64,000 nt of DNA. It comes from Sycon ciliatum (Eukaryota; Porifera; Calcarea; Leucosolenida; Sycettidae). Positions 1 through 9,711 of the stretch are shown here, piece after piece (position 1 is the stretch's first letter; each line of letters begins with the position of its first letter). Made by a program: the position numbers and the translations under genes. The stretch spans positions 27,954,131-28,018,130 of the forward strand of contig NC_088654.1 of NCBI RefSeq assembly GCF_964019385.1, read 5' to 3'. The notes beneath the pieces are model-generated. The model saw only the letters and a list, made by a program, of their open reading frames with translations. It did no database searches and had not been told where the DNA came from.

Positions 1-1693
1 TTTTGAACTTTTTTGTTGCACTACACGTACACACAGTGCACTGTTCGGTCAGCAACGTCTCATCGTGGCGGCTTTTTACTCAAATATGACGAGTAGGGTC
101 CAGCGGATAATGCCGGCATTATAATTATTCGGCATTATGAGACTATCCGAGCATCAGAGCATTATGGAGCAATAGAAAGGAATAAGACGAGCATTATGAC
201 TGTGAGGTTTGAGCGGCACAACGAGTTTCATAGTGGATAATCATTCGGGAAATCTCAGGTTTTGGCAACAATCGGCTAAAGTCATGAGGTGCAAACACCT
301 TTACTGGCTTTAGCACCAATGCTACATTTACCTGACTACATGCATGTACACGTAATGCCGTTGGTACATAAAGTTTTTATGACTTGTAGCAACGTAGTCA
401 GGTGATGTAGTATGCACAGCATTGCAACTGAGACTGTTACACAACATCCGTAACGATGATTTACGAGAAGTTCTTTTTTAGAAATCATGGGGAGCCGTGG
501 AGGAGACTAGACGTACGCGAAGTGAATATCAAACAGACGAAGAGGAGTTTTCCTGTTATGCCATAGGCTCTGGCCATAGCATCTCTAGCGATACTGAAGT
601 AAACACTGATCCATTGATAAATTTGGACCTGGATGAAGGAGCGGCTATAAACAGAAAGAGCTTGTTCCAAATAAGTGCCTTTGCCGAGTCCAGCTCAGCA
701 GGCTCGAAAAGAACTAGATTTTTTCATGGACGCAGAACCAAGTCGATTTGAGTGCTCAGGAGCGCGTGTCTTACTTTCCTGGTGAAGCACGTCCCGTTCG
801 TCATGGACGATTGTAATGCAAGGCCTACAGTCAAGTGCCATCAGAAAAGAAGAGTATTGTGGCCAACTATTTGTCTCCACGCAACCTCAGGAGAAGAAGA
901 CAGCCAGCGGCAAGCAGAGGATGTAGAGCGGCAAAATAACTTCTGACCACATGTTTTCAGGATTTCCGGAAATGGGGGGGGGGGGAGGTATCTCGATCTG
1001 AGATCGTCTCTCAGGAACTGGCCTCACGTGAGCTGTTTCGGATGAAGAAATGTTTCACAGAGTGGAAGCAGTGACAGCTTGTCTGCAGGCAAGAATACCA
1101 CTTCCCATGATAAGCTTCCAGCATCCAAATGATCACCAGCAATAATGGTTTCACCTCTCGCTACATGGATAAGCAATGGAAAAGATTTGATCCACCCACT
1201 ATTCAGCCACAGCCCTGCATCAAAGTTGCAATGGGGAGCAGCCAATGGAGACACGATCATGTCTTATAGTGCTAAGAAGTGGTGGAGCTCGTGAGAGATA
1301 TTGTACCAGCTTCAGAGGCAGATCGACTAAATGCATCCTTTCCTGGAAGTTTGACAATGTGCAGCCTTTCTTCCATTTTTGTTCCAAACCAAGAGCATTA
1401 TAGCCCTTGTTGGAGCATTATAAAGATCAGCATAACAAGGTAGTTTTTGGAGCATTATGATTAAGTTAGCATTATACGAACATTTTTGAAGCATTATCCG
1501 CTGGATCCTGATGACGAGTGCTTACACCAGAGACTTGTAACTGATTGATTTCACTATATACTCACTAAAAATTGCCGCATATCAATATTATTCACCGCAT
1601 ATTTACCGCAAATTCACCGCAAATTATGCCATATTATGCCGCGTTTTTCCCCGCGTTTTTTGCGATTTTTTCCGCAATTTTCCCCGGGGACAG
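1..1693. mobile_element. Miniature inverted-repeat element (CTGTCCCCGGGG ends), left-truncated by window
   Basis: Positions 1-93 and 1511-1693 together match the complete copy at 54977-55341 nearly base for base, including the right end reading TTTTCCCCGGGGACAG at 1693. The left terminus lies outside the window. The element is non-coding and AT-rich, with repeated CCGCAAATT and CCGCGTTTTT motifs. It is split by a second transposon at 94-1510. The family is unknown; a non-autonomous DNA transposon is inferred from the inverted ends of the intact copy. Confidence 0.8.
94..1510. mobile_element. hAT-like DNA transposon (non-autonomous or decayed) inserted in the element above
   Basis: The ends are imperfect inverted repeats: the left reads TAGGGTCCAGCGGATAATGC and the reverse complement of the right reads CAGGATCCAGCGGATAATGC. 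An 8-bp duplication, ATGACGAG, lies at 86-93 and 1511-1518, and the uninterrupted copy at 55 kb has this site once. Both subterminal regions carry many GCATTAT motifs in both orientations, which is typical of transposase-binding sites in hAT elements. Short open frames inside (497-751 plus, 84 aa; 1024-1260 minus, 78 aa) resemble no transposase that I recognise. A G-run lies near 974-985. The hAT call rests on the TSD length and the YAGGG start. Confidence 0.8.
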
Positions 1694-1840
1694 ATAACTG
1701 CACTCTCCAGGCGACGGACCTTGACACGATATTGCCGCAGCACACCAGCAGCAGCAGCATCAGCAGCATGAAAGTGAGACATCCGTTGCTACTGACATGA
1801 TTCCTTGAATTGATACCTATGGTCATATACATATCGTCAT

Positions 1841-2116
1841 AGACCTATTCCAGTGATATGTATAACAAGAGGTTGAGCTAGTTCATTCTCATCATCAGTG
1901 ATGTCTTAAAGACCTATTCCAGTGATATGTATAACAAGAGGTTGAGCTAGTTCATTCTCATCATCAGTGATGTCTTAAAGACCTATTCCAGTGATATGTA
2001 TAACAAGAGGTTGAGCTAGTTCATTCTCATCATCAGTGATGTCTTAAAGACCTATTCCAGTGATATGTATAACAAGAGGTTGAGCTAGTTCATTCTCATC
2101 ATCAGTGATGTTTGTT
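1841..2116. repeat. 69-bp tandem repeat, first block (4 copies)
   Basis: The unit starts AGACCTATTCCAGTGATATG and ends near GATGTCTTAA. Copies start at 1841, 1910, 1979 and 2048 and are almost identical. The array resumes at 3277 after a LINE fragment, so the two blocks were once continuous. Confidence 0.95.
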
Positions 2117-3276
2117 TTTGTTTTGTTTTTTTATTTGAATTCGTTTAGAGCACAGGCAATTCTGCCTTCTCACCAGAGGAAAAACCTCCGGTTCCTGCTA
2201 AGAACGAATATAATATTATGAGAGAAGGAAATATTAAAAAGAATCATAACATGATAATTCCAAAGCACAAAGTTTGTATATAATTCAAATGGGTGTGTGT
2301 ATGTGTAAGCATGCAGTGAAGAAAACACCGAGAAAACATGCAGTAATGTTTAGGGATGCCGAGCAAGGTGGTTACAAATTACAATTAATTCTGTTCAGAG
2401 CCAGTTTAAAGGCAGCCGCCGCACTGTGGAGGCGAATATCGCTGGGAAGGGCATTCCAAAGAGTGCTTCCCACAAATGTCAATGACTGACGACCGGAAGG
2501 TCCAGGAAGGAAAGGCACTTGCAGTAGCCGCTGCTCCTGTCCTCGAGTAATTCGGCGGTCATCCCGGGATGCTTGGCCTGTGTTAGCCATCAACTGAAAG
2601 TAGGTGCAAAAAAGAGGACTTGCAAGATCATGTAGGCAACGGAAAACAAAAAACAAAACCTTGTAGTTAAAAATGTGAGTTAGGGATCGAATAGATAAGC
2701 GCACGAGGAGGGGGGCTGTGGATGCACGGCTGGAGAGTCGGAAAATTGCACGAATTCCGGATTTGCTGGATTTGATCAAACGACTCTGCAGCTGCTGTGT
2801 CAGCGACGGGAAGAATGCATTGGATGCGTACGTTAGTCGTGCTTGCACAATGCCAATGTACCAAAGTCTGCGGGCTCTTATGGGCAGAGATCGCCCATGG
2901 CGCCATAGCTGGCTGATGGCGACTGACGCCTTCTGCACAACACTGGAGACATGTGGCTGCCAGGATAGCTGGTCATCAATGGTTACGCCAAGGTATTTGG
3001 CAGTGGAGGTAACAGTTAAGGCTTGATCCTTACATTTCACGACTGGTATGTCGCCAATGGGTCCCCGAGGTTGAATTACCATGACTTGGGTTTTGCCGGT
3101 ATTCAGCAGAAGCCCAATTTCGGAGAGCCAGTCAGACAGACGTGTCACAGCCGTAGTCAACGTCTTGCAAACAGTGTCCAGATCTGAATCAGAATAATCT
3201 AGGATGATGTCGTCCGCGAACTCCTGATGAACAACAATGCAAGGTATGACGTCGGAAATGTCACTCGTGTAAAGGA
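2117..3276 (-). mobile_element. 5'-truncated CR1-like LINE inserted in the 69-bp array
   Basis: Read on the minus strand, this is the 3' part of a non-LTR retrotransposon. It starts inside the reverse transcriptase and ends in an A-rich tail, seen on the plus strand as a T-rich stretch at 2111-2135. Array units flank it on both sides, so the insertion point is precise. It is related to the fuller CR1-like element at 34771-38170. The C-terminal proteins share the pattern of a YLGV motif, an ASNAF motif and a closing motif like the LWNQLPPD of that element. Confidence 0.85.
2372..3274 (-). pseudogene. Reverse transcriptase C-terminal fragment (CR1-like LINE)
   Basis: The frame is open from the truncation edge near 3274 down to a stop at 2372; the first in-frame methionine is at 3160. 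The catalytic motif reads EFADDIILDYSD near the truncated start. It is followed by a KYLGVTIDDQLSW motif, a TYASNAF motif, and the closing motif GSTLWNALPSDIR. About 300 residues remain of an expected 900 or more. The endonuclease and the N-terminal RT motifs are missing because of 5' truncation, as is usual for LINE insertions. It is not expected to be functional. Confidence 0.85.
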
Positions 3277-3442
3277 CGTCTTAAAGACCTATTCCAGTGA
3301 TATGTATAACAAGAGGTTGAGCTAGTTCATTCTCATCATCAGTGATGTCTTAAAGACCTATTCCAGTGATATGTATAAGAAGAGGTTGAGCTAGTTCATT
3401 CTCATCATCAGTGATGTCTTAAAGACCTATTCCAGTGATATG
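3277..3442. repeat. 69-bp tandem repeat, second block (2 copies plus part)
   Basis: Units start at 3285, 3354 and 3423 in the same phase and orientation as the block at 1841-2116. The last unit stops after 20 bases, at the T-rich tail of the next LINE. Confidence 0.95.
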
Positions 3443-3680
3443 TTTTTTTTTTTTTATTTTTTTTTTTACTACAAAGCACTGGCCAGCAACATAAAAGGGG
3501 AGGTAGACAAAAGTGGACAAGCGAACTTTGACAACACAGAGGAGCGTGGCATGCGTGCCGATGAGGTAGGTCAACCTCCCCCGACCTAGTGGTCTCGGGT
3601 TCAACAGTTGGTCTACGCATCAGGAAGGGGAAATGGACAGAGAAAGGGAGAATGAGCATGAGGAGCTTCCCAGGAGAGGA

Positions 3681-3685
<5 letters not shown>

Positions 3686-3759
<74 letters not shown>
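3686..3759. repeat. (GA)n microsatellite in LINE 3' UTR
   Basis: An uninterrupted GA dinucleotide run of about 74 bp lies between the ORF2 stop and the poly-A tail of the minus-strand LINE. Confidence 0.95.
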
Positions 3760-3763
<4 letters not shown>

Positions 3764-3794
3764 AAATGATAATAATAGAGACAACCGGTTATTC

Positions 3795-6674
3795 TCAGTG
3801 CTGGTGGACTTCAGTGGCCCATAGCCAATTGGTCAGGCGGAGGTGATGGTAGGCCTTGGTCTTGAATGTCGGCAATTTCTTGAGAGTTGGGCGTTCGGCG
3901 AGGATTGGGGCAGGCAGTGTGTTCCAGCTCTCCAGGACAAAGTATGGGAAGGAGCGGCGGATGAACTCTGGACTGGAGGCTGGCAGAGGAGTTGCGAGTT
4001 GGAAAGAGTGGCCACCGAGGGACTGGCGTTGCCGGCGCGTCCGGGGTGCAGCGTTAACTCTTGCTGGGGGAGGTACCATGTTGGTAAGCAGAGCTGGACC
4101 TGGTATGCATTGCAGCTTATACAGGTAGCACAGCCCGTAAACATGCCTTCGGATTGCCAGGCTGGGGAGCAATGAGGGGCCAATAACCTTCATGGCTCGA
4201 CGCTGGACCAGGTCCAGCTGATGGAGGTGACAATGTGCCGCACTTGCCCAGACGAGAGGGGCGTACTCCATTATAGGCCGTACAAATCCTTTGTACACAG
4301 TTAGGCGCCCTGCACTGTCCAGGATCCGAGATGCCTTTCGGAGCAGGCCGAGTCGCTGGTTGGCTCTAACGGCAAGGGAACGGATGTGGGCCCGGAAGGA
4401 GAGAGTACTGTCAAATAACACTCCTAGCAGCTTGAGCTGAGGGCTCTCAGGCACCTGCATGCCATCAAATGTGAGCTGTGGGACATCCAGGGATGGTCTG
4501 TGGCGGTCAAGGAGTATTGCCTGAGATTTTGATGGCTCGAACTTTATCTTCCATTGGGCACCCCAAGTCTGCAGGCGGTCAATAGATGCTTGGAGGCTAT
4601 TGCAAGCAGCAGCGATGGTATCTGGGTTTCTGATTAGGGCATAGAGTGTTGTATCGTCCGCGTAGACAGCTAGACTGGAGCCTGGGGCTAAACACTGTTC
4701 TGCATCGTTTACATATAACAGGAAAAGAGTGGGACCTAGGAGGCTACCCTGGGGCACTCCAGCCTTGATCGGGAACAGTGGGGAGGACTGACCGCCAACA
4801 ACTACAGTCAGTTTTCGGTCATGGAGATACGACCTTAGCCAAGCCAGGAGTTGGCCGTGGATGCCACATTGCTGTGCCTTCGCAAGGACACCTGGGTGGG
4901 AAACCTTGTCGAATGCCCCGGCAATATCAACTGCCAGGGCATGCACAAGACCGCCGCCAGCCAGGGTAGTGGCCCAGGAATGCTGGAGAGCCGTCAGTAG
5001 GTCACTTGTGCCCAGTCCACGTCGGAAGCCAAACTGGGACGAGGAGAAGAGCTGATGGGTTTCCAGGTGGTTCACAAGCTGCCGATTGATGATACCTTCC
5101 ATGATCTTAGAGATGATCGTCAGGAGAGATATAGGCCGGTAGTTCTTCATCATGGATTTGGGTCCTTTCTTGTGCACTGGAACGACACGGGCAATTTTCC
5201 ATGATTGGGGCTGGACTCCATTTGCAAAACACAGGCGAAACAATCTAGCCAGCGGATGTGCTAGTTCAGCTGCACACTCCTTGAGTACTCGTCCTGGGAT
5301 CTCATCTGGACCAGTGGATTTGGATGTGTTGAGACGCTTCAGGCACTGTTGGACTTCAGAGACGCGGAAGCGGACGCGCTGCAGGCCCGGAGTGGTAGTG
5401 CAGGGTGTTGCTGGTAACTCAGCATTGTCGATGTCATTATCCCCAAGGCTACATTTTTCAGCAAAGAATCTAGCAAGGCACTCGCTCTTGGCTTTCGATG
5501 TACTGTGCTCGTGCCCGTCAGCATCAGTGAGTGTTGGCACGTCTGTAGTCCTACCCAGACCGGCGGCGCGCTTGACATTCCTCCACCAGTCCTTGTCTCT
5601 CATGGAACCACGTGTGAGACACTCTCGGACTGTCTGCTCTTCAGCTTGTTGTGCACGATGTTGGGTTGTAATAGATTGAGTGACAGTTGTCATGAACGAC
5701 TGCTTCAGGCATTCGCTGGGCCCCTGGTGACGCCAGGCCTTCCACGCTTTCTCTTTGGCACGTTGAGCCTCAGTGCATTCTGGTGTCCACCAGCTCGGAT
5801 CGGACGGCCTTGTTTCCAGCATCTTGTGGGGAATAAACTGCAGCATCCCAGACACGATGTGCCTAGTAACAAGGCTGCATGCTTCCTCTGGGTCCTCCGG
5901 AAACTCAGCTGCCCAGGCAATGCGACGGTAGTGGGCACGCAGTCTGTTCCAGTCGGCTTGGCCATATCGCCACACACGTCTCCGTGTGCTGGGCTCATTT
6001 TCAAGCGGGGCTTGAGCGAGCACAGCGTGGACAACACAATGGTCTGACCTTCCTATCGGCGGCGAGATACCGGTGGTCACAGTACCAGTGAAGTCAGAGA
6101 GCACTAAGTCCAGGGTGTTGAGACCTCGGGTTGGTTCTTGGACATGCTGCATGAGGCTGTGGGCAGCGCTTAGTTCCTCCATGTACTCCCCTGCACGGGT
6201 GGTCTTAGAGCTGCCGAGCCAAGCCGTGTTGTGGACATTGAAGTCTTCGACCAGCATGGTGTGGGTGCCGTGTTTTCTGACGCTATCCAGGATGCCATTG
6301 AGGTGCTCAAGTGTTGAGATATCAGTGTCTGAGGCGGATCCTGGCCTGTATACAGCACCCAGCACTATCTTACCATGATGGGCAGACTGCACTGTGAGCC
6401 TAGTTACTTCGTGAACAGATGAGTCGTACTGATCTAGATGATGGTACGCCAATGGGCTGCGTATCCAGATTGCTATGCCACCACCATGTTCAGTCCTGTC
6501 ACGCCGGAGTGGGCCGGAGTACCCTGGGATGGCTGACTCGTGAAGGGAGAATTTCTCTGCGGTGATCTTGGTTTCAGTAACAACAGCGATATCAGCTTTG
6601 GAGGATACAAGCGCGTGTTGAAACTCTCCAAATTTGGACATGATTCCACCAGCATTTGTAAGGAGGATTTTCAT
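3795..6674 (-). CDS. LINE ORF2: apurinic-type endonuclease plus reverse transcriptase
   Basis: This 959-residue reading frame supplies the nicking and reverse-transcription activities for target-primed retrotransposition. I chose the methionine at 6674 (MKILLTNAGG) because the endonuclease fold starts there; the frame is open upstream to 7004. Endonuclease motifs in order are ETKI, VEDFNVHN and SDHCVV. RT motifs are NYRPISLLTI, VDIAGAFDKVSH, GVPQGSLLGP and YADDTTLY. The usual GDFN motif reads EDFN here, a change near the endonuclease active site that may weaken it. The open frame is otherwise uninterrupted, so the copy is fairly young. The stretch just before the start has three 11-residue repeats (AAQILQATTKA-like). 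Confidence 0.9.
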   Translation of the reverse strand: MKILLTNAGGIMSKFGEFQHALVSSKADIAVVTETKITAEKFSLHESAIPGYSGPLRRDRTEHGGGIAIWIRSPLAYHHLDQYDSSVHEVTRLTVQSAHHGKIVLGAVYRPGSASDTDISTLEHLNGILDSVRKHGTHTMLVEDFNVHNTAWLGSSKTTRAGEYMEELSAAHSLMQHVQEPTRGLNTLDLVLSDFTGTVTTGISPPIGRSDHCVVHAVLAQAPLENEPSTRRRVWRYGQADWNRLRAHYRRIAWAAEFPEDPEEACSLVTRHIVSGMLQFIPHKMLETRPSDPSWWTPECTEAQRAKEKAWKAWRHQGPSECLKQSFMTTVTQSITTQHRAQQAEEQTVRECLTRGSMRDKDWWRNVKRAAGLGRTTDVPTLTDADGHEHSTSKAKSECLARFFAEKCSLGDNDIDNAELPATPCTTTPGLQRVRFRVSEVQQCLKRLNTSKSTGPDEIPGRVLKECAAELAHPLARLFRLCFANGVQPQSWKIARVVPVHKKGPKSMMKNYRPISLLTIISKIMEGIINRQLVNHLETHQLFSSSQFGFRRGLGTSDLLTALQHSWATTLAGGGLVHALAVDIAGAFDKVSHPGVLAKAQQCGIHGQLLAWLRSYLHDRKLTVVVGGQSSPLFPIKAGVPQGSLLGPTLFLLYVNDAEQCLAPGSSLAVYADDTTLYALIRNPDTIAAACNSLQASIDRLQTWGAQWKIKFEPSKSQAILLDRHRPSLDVPQLTFDGMQVPESPQLKLLGVLFDSTLSFRAHIRSLAVRANQRLGLLRKASRILDSAGRLTVYKGFVRPIMEYAPLVWASAAHCHLHQLDLVQRRAMKVIGPSLLPSLAIRRHVYGLCYLYKLQCIPGPALLTNMVPPPARVNAAPRTRRQRQSLGGHSFQLATPLPASSPEFIRRSFPYFVLESWNTLPAPILAERPTLKKLPTFKTKAYHHLRLTNWLWATEVHQH

Positions 6675-6775
6675 TGTTGCTTGCAGTATCTGCGCTGCTG
6701 CTTTTGTTGTTGCTTGCAGTATCTGCGCTGTTGCTTTTGTTGTTGCTTGCAGTATCTGCGCTGCTGCTTTTGTTG
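6675..6775 (-). repeat. 33-bp direct repeat, three copies, before LINE ORF2
   Basis: Three copies of a 33-bp unit containing TTGCTTGCAGTATCTGCGCT on the plus strand encode 11-residue repeats in frame with ORF2. They sit exactly at the ORF1-ORF2 junction. Confidence 0.85.
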
Positions 6776-6921
6776 CTACCTGCGCTTTGCAGTGGATTGG
6801 GCAGGGATGGGGATGTCTCTGGCGTGTCAGTTGGTGGGCAGCCAGGCTGAGCTGACCCTGGTACTGTCTTGTGAGTGTCGGATGTGTGGAAGGTCCACCT
6901 CCTGCAATAAAGTGGCCTTGG

Positions 6922-7659
6922 TCAGAAGTTGGCAGCCAGCAGGATATGCAGGGAGCTGGCATCCACAAACGCTCTTGCAGACATGCAGCCGCTAGCATTG
7001 ACATGCATGCTACAGGTGTGGAGCACTACTGGTGTGTCGGAGTTGACGGCCCTGCTACGCAAATCAACAAATTCGCGTAACCGGTCTTCAGTTGTCTCCC
7101 TGCTGAGGTTACCAACATATACGACAGCTCTCTTCGCTCTGTGGGGCTCATCTGCAATTAGTTTCCATGCATCGTCGGAGATGGGCTGCAACACCTTTGT
7201 GCTCTTGTTGCGCTTTCGTCTCCGTGGCTGCTGAAAACCGTCATCCGCGTCACTCTCGCTCACGCTGTCCACATTGTGGCCAGGGCTGGCTGCTGGGCGA
7301 GCATCATTTTCAGTACGGGGCGCATCGGATACTGGACCTTGGTTCAGCGCGCTGCTGTAGCTGGTAGATCTGCTCGTACTCGCACTCATGCTACACTGCC
7401 TGCAGGCTGTGCGGGGGTCAGTATAGTCCGTGAGCCAAATCTCAGAATCGGCTGTTTTAGCATCGACCGTTGCACCCAGAGAGGGACAAATCGTCCTTCG
7501 GCACACCGCTTCACGATGGTATCCTGAAGCGATTTCCACTTGTTGGACAGTTCGAAACTGATCCAGGGAGGTCACAGAAGACGCCAAACATCCAACTTTG
7601 CTCACTGACAGCAGCGGCCATTTTCGCCTTCTTCGCTTGATATTTTTGCGCTTGTTCAC
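6922..7659 (-). CDS. LINE ORF1: RRM-like nucleic-acid-binding protein
   Basis: This 245-residue protein is encoded just upstream of ORF2 on the same strand, with about 250 bp between its stop and the ORF2 start. It is basic at the N terminus. The middle is Ser- and Asp-rich, then comes a basic patch PRRRKRNKS. An RRM-like module follows, with RAVVYVGNLSRETTEDRLREF and later ARAFVDAS. In LINEs, ORF1 proteins of this type coat the RNA as a chaperone. The true start may lie upstream, since a frame in the same region is open to 7975. Its N-terminal part is homologous to plus-strand sequence at 10490-10680. Confidence 0.7.
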   Translation of the reverse strand: MNKRKNIKRRRRKWPLLSVSKVGCLASSVTSLDQFRTVQQVEIASGYHREAVCRRTICPSLGATVDAKTADSEIWLTDYTDPRTACRQCSMSASTSRSTSYSSALNQGPVSDAPRTENDARPAASPGHNVDSVSESDADDGFQQPRRRKRNKSTKVLQPISDDAWKLIADEPHRAKRAVVYVGNLSRETTEDRLREFVDLRSRAVNSDTPVVLHTCSMHVNASGCMSARAFVDASSLHILLAANF

Positions 7660-7699
7660 GGATTCTCATTTTTTGAAGCCATGAGCAGATACCACGAGT

Positions 7700-8570
7700 G
7701 CACATAACGCGGAAACCAGTGCACAAAACTAGATTCGAATTTTTTTGCCGCTGAGAATTATGAATCGGGATGCAAACTGCATGCAGCAAAGTCACTACTG
7801 AGTACTGTTTGTAGTTACAATGCAATCGTTCAGAACTGACTTCCAAGAATGTCCTAAATATCTCTCGACATATTTGTTCACGACTTCCTAGGCCAATAGG
7901 CGTAGACTGTAGTGAGTAACCTTCTGGAGCAAATGACGACTGCCCCGAGCATGAACTTCTTTTCATCCTGTTCAAGGTAAAATATTACTCAGTTTGCGTT
8001 GAAGAATAACAATTACATTCGTGAATGGCCGAACTGAGAAAACCCTCATGATTTCTCTTGGATTTCGTATCCCAAGTTCCTCTACTTGGCTGGATAAATC
8101 GCCTCTTTACTTCATCATACTGGACTGGAACTTGTAGATAATAGCGAGCAATGAATTGGTGAGTGAAGTATATTTCAAAAGTAATAACCACTCGATTACT
8201 GAATAGTAGTGAATACGTAGAATACTCCAGTATTATTATTATATGAACACTGAAGCTAATGTGACATTACAGTAGTACAATAGGAAGTACGTCACCACAC
8301 TGTTGTAAATGCACGCGCTGATCCTATCCAACCTGACGGCCAATGCAAGAGGTTGGAATTGGCTATTGATTTCCTAACACACTCATACAGCACCAAAAGC
8401 TATCTGTCATTGCTCATTTTCAACTCAACATAACACAGTTGCAAATCACCAGGTGCACATCTTGGCACATAATGTGTGCTGTCGCAGTCCACCGCAGAAC
8501 ATAGTAATCCACAGATAACTACCGATATAACATGATGTCACATACATACATGCATGCATGCCGCGGCGCA
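7700..8570. other. No recognisable gene
   Basis: This is AT-leaning sequence with only short open frames and no domain that I can identify. Part of it may be the 5' UTR of the minus-strand LINE. I see no clear inverted repeat or tandem repeat in it. Confidence 0.5.
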
Positions 8571-8574
8571 CCCA

Positions 8575-8945
8575 CACGCGTGCGCACACACACACACACA
8601 CTTGAAGCAGCTGAATAATCCGACTATGCAGTCTCCCAGGCACGCGCACACACACGAACCAGCTGCCGAATCCAACTATACAGTCTCCTAGGCATGCACG
8701 CTCGCACACACACACATGAACCAGCTGCCGAATCCACACAAACACGCGCGCGCGTGCGCGCACACACACACACATGAACCAGCTGCCGAATCCGACTATG
8801 CAGTCTCCCAGGCACGTGCGCACAAACACGCTTATGCGCACGCGTGTGTGCCCGCACACACACATGAACCAGCTGCCGAATGCGACTATGCAGTCTCCCA
8901 GGCACGCGCGTGCGTGCGCACACACACACATGAACCAGCTGCCGA
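8575..8945 (-). repeat. CA/GC microsatellite with about six interspersed copies of a LINE 3'-end module
   Basis: Blocks of (CA)n and (CG)n alternate with a roughly 40-base module containing GAACCAGCTGCCGAATCC and, usually, GACTATGCAGTCTCC. The same module is the last segment of the minus-strand LINE fragment that begins at 8946, so the array looks like repeated copies of a LINE 3' terminus plus its TG tail. Confidence 0.85.
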
Positions 8946-9252
8946 ATCCGACTATGTCAGTCTGCCATGACTGCGAAACCAGCGAAGACATACGGTGCAT
9001 TGGCTGCTGCCAGACTGGTCTGCTACAGGTTTGCGACGCTCTTGAGTACACTTGTGGCATGGCAGGCCGCTCTTCGAAAAGGAAATGTTACAAATACTAC
9101 ACTGAATCCGATCACGGGAGGCCGGCTGTGGTGGTGAAGCAATTCTGAATGCTGTGCGCCACTCTCCTCGCTGCTGTGCAGTGTCGAACCAATATCCTTC
9201 AAGATGTAAGTGATGGATGTCCCTTCGGACAACATCACACCAATGCTGTCGG

Positions 9253-9257
<5 letters not shown>
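8946..9257 (-). mobile_element. LINE 3' end encoding C-terminal CCHC fingers
   Basis: The minus-strand frame has a segment with WCDVVRRDI, WFDTAQQRGEWR, then CSICNISFSKSGLPCHKC and CTVCLRWFRS. The DVV-DI...WFD-AQ-R-WR pattern matches the LINE at 18662-19215, which ends in a comparable finger. Read in the LINE direction, it is bounded by CA/TG microsatellite on both sides. It is a 5'-truncated fragment and not functional. Confidence 0.75.
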
Positions 9258-9289
<32 letters not shown>

Positions 9290-9290
9290 C
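9258..9290. repeat. (CA)n microsatellite
   Basis: A short pure CA run lies at the truncated edge of the LINE fragment. Confidence 0.95.
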
Positions 9291-9429
9291 GCACACCTTG
9301 TCGACAATTGCGGAATCTAAAACCCACCAACGACCTGAAACACGGATCGCACTGGCCGCAGTGGCTGTGGCAACACCGTGCCCCAACACCAGTAGTAGCC
9401 TGGGGTGGTGTCACCAACAAAGGAAAACG

Positions 9430-9637
9430 CCTAGCACGCACATGCACGTGCGCGCGCACACATGCACGCTCGCACACACATGCACACTCGCACACACATG
9501 CACACTCGCACACACATATGCACGCGCGCGCACACACACATGCACGCGCATGCACACGCACGCGCACACACACACATGCACGCGCCCAAACACGCGCACA
9601 CATGCACGCGCGCACACACACATACACAGCTAATGGT
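9430..9637. repeat. CA/CG-rich microsatellite with GCACACACATGCAC units
   Basis: Imperfect repeats of CACACATGCACRC continue for about 200 bp. The long open frames across it are artefacts of the repeat. Confidence 0.95.
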
Positions 9638-9711
9638 ATACAGTAGTATGTTGCCCGCAAAGCAGCCAGGTGCTCTGGCTTGGACCTCCAGCAGCGCTGG
9701 TTTCGCCCTCG

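Larger units (their letters stand above)
3443..7700 (-). mobile_element. Jockey/CR1-superfamily LINE with ORF1 and ORF2, apparently near full length
   Basis: On the minus strand the element has ORF1 (7659-6922), ORF2 with endonuclease and reverse transcriptase (6674-3795), a 3' UTR holding a GA microsatellite, and a tail seen as T-runs at 3445-3470. The tail sits inside a 69-bp repeat unit, which marks the insertion point. I could not find the array resuming on the 5' side, so the 5' limit near 7700 is a guess. The clade is inferred from RT motifs only. Confidence 0.85.

Noticed and set aside
497-751. 84-residue frame in the hAT-like element as a transposase
   Set aside because: Too short, with no hAT dimerisation or catalytic motif; probably chance or a decayed remnant.
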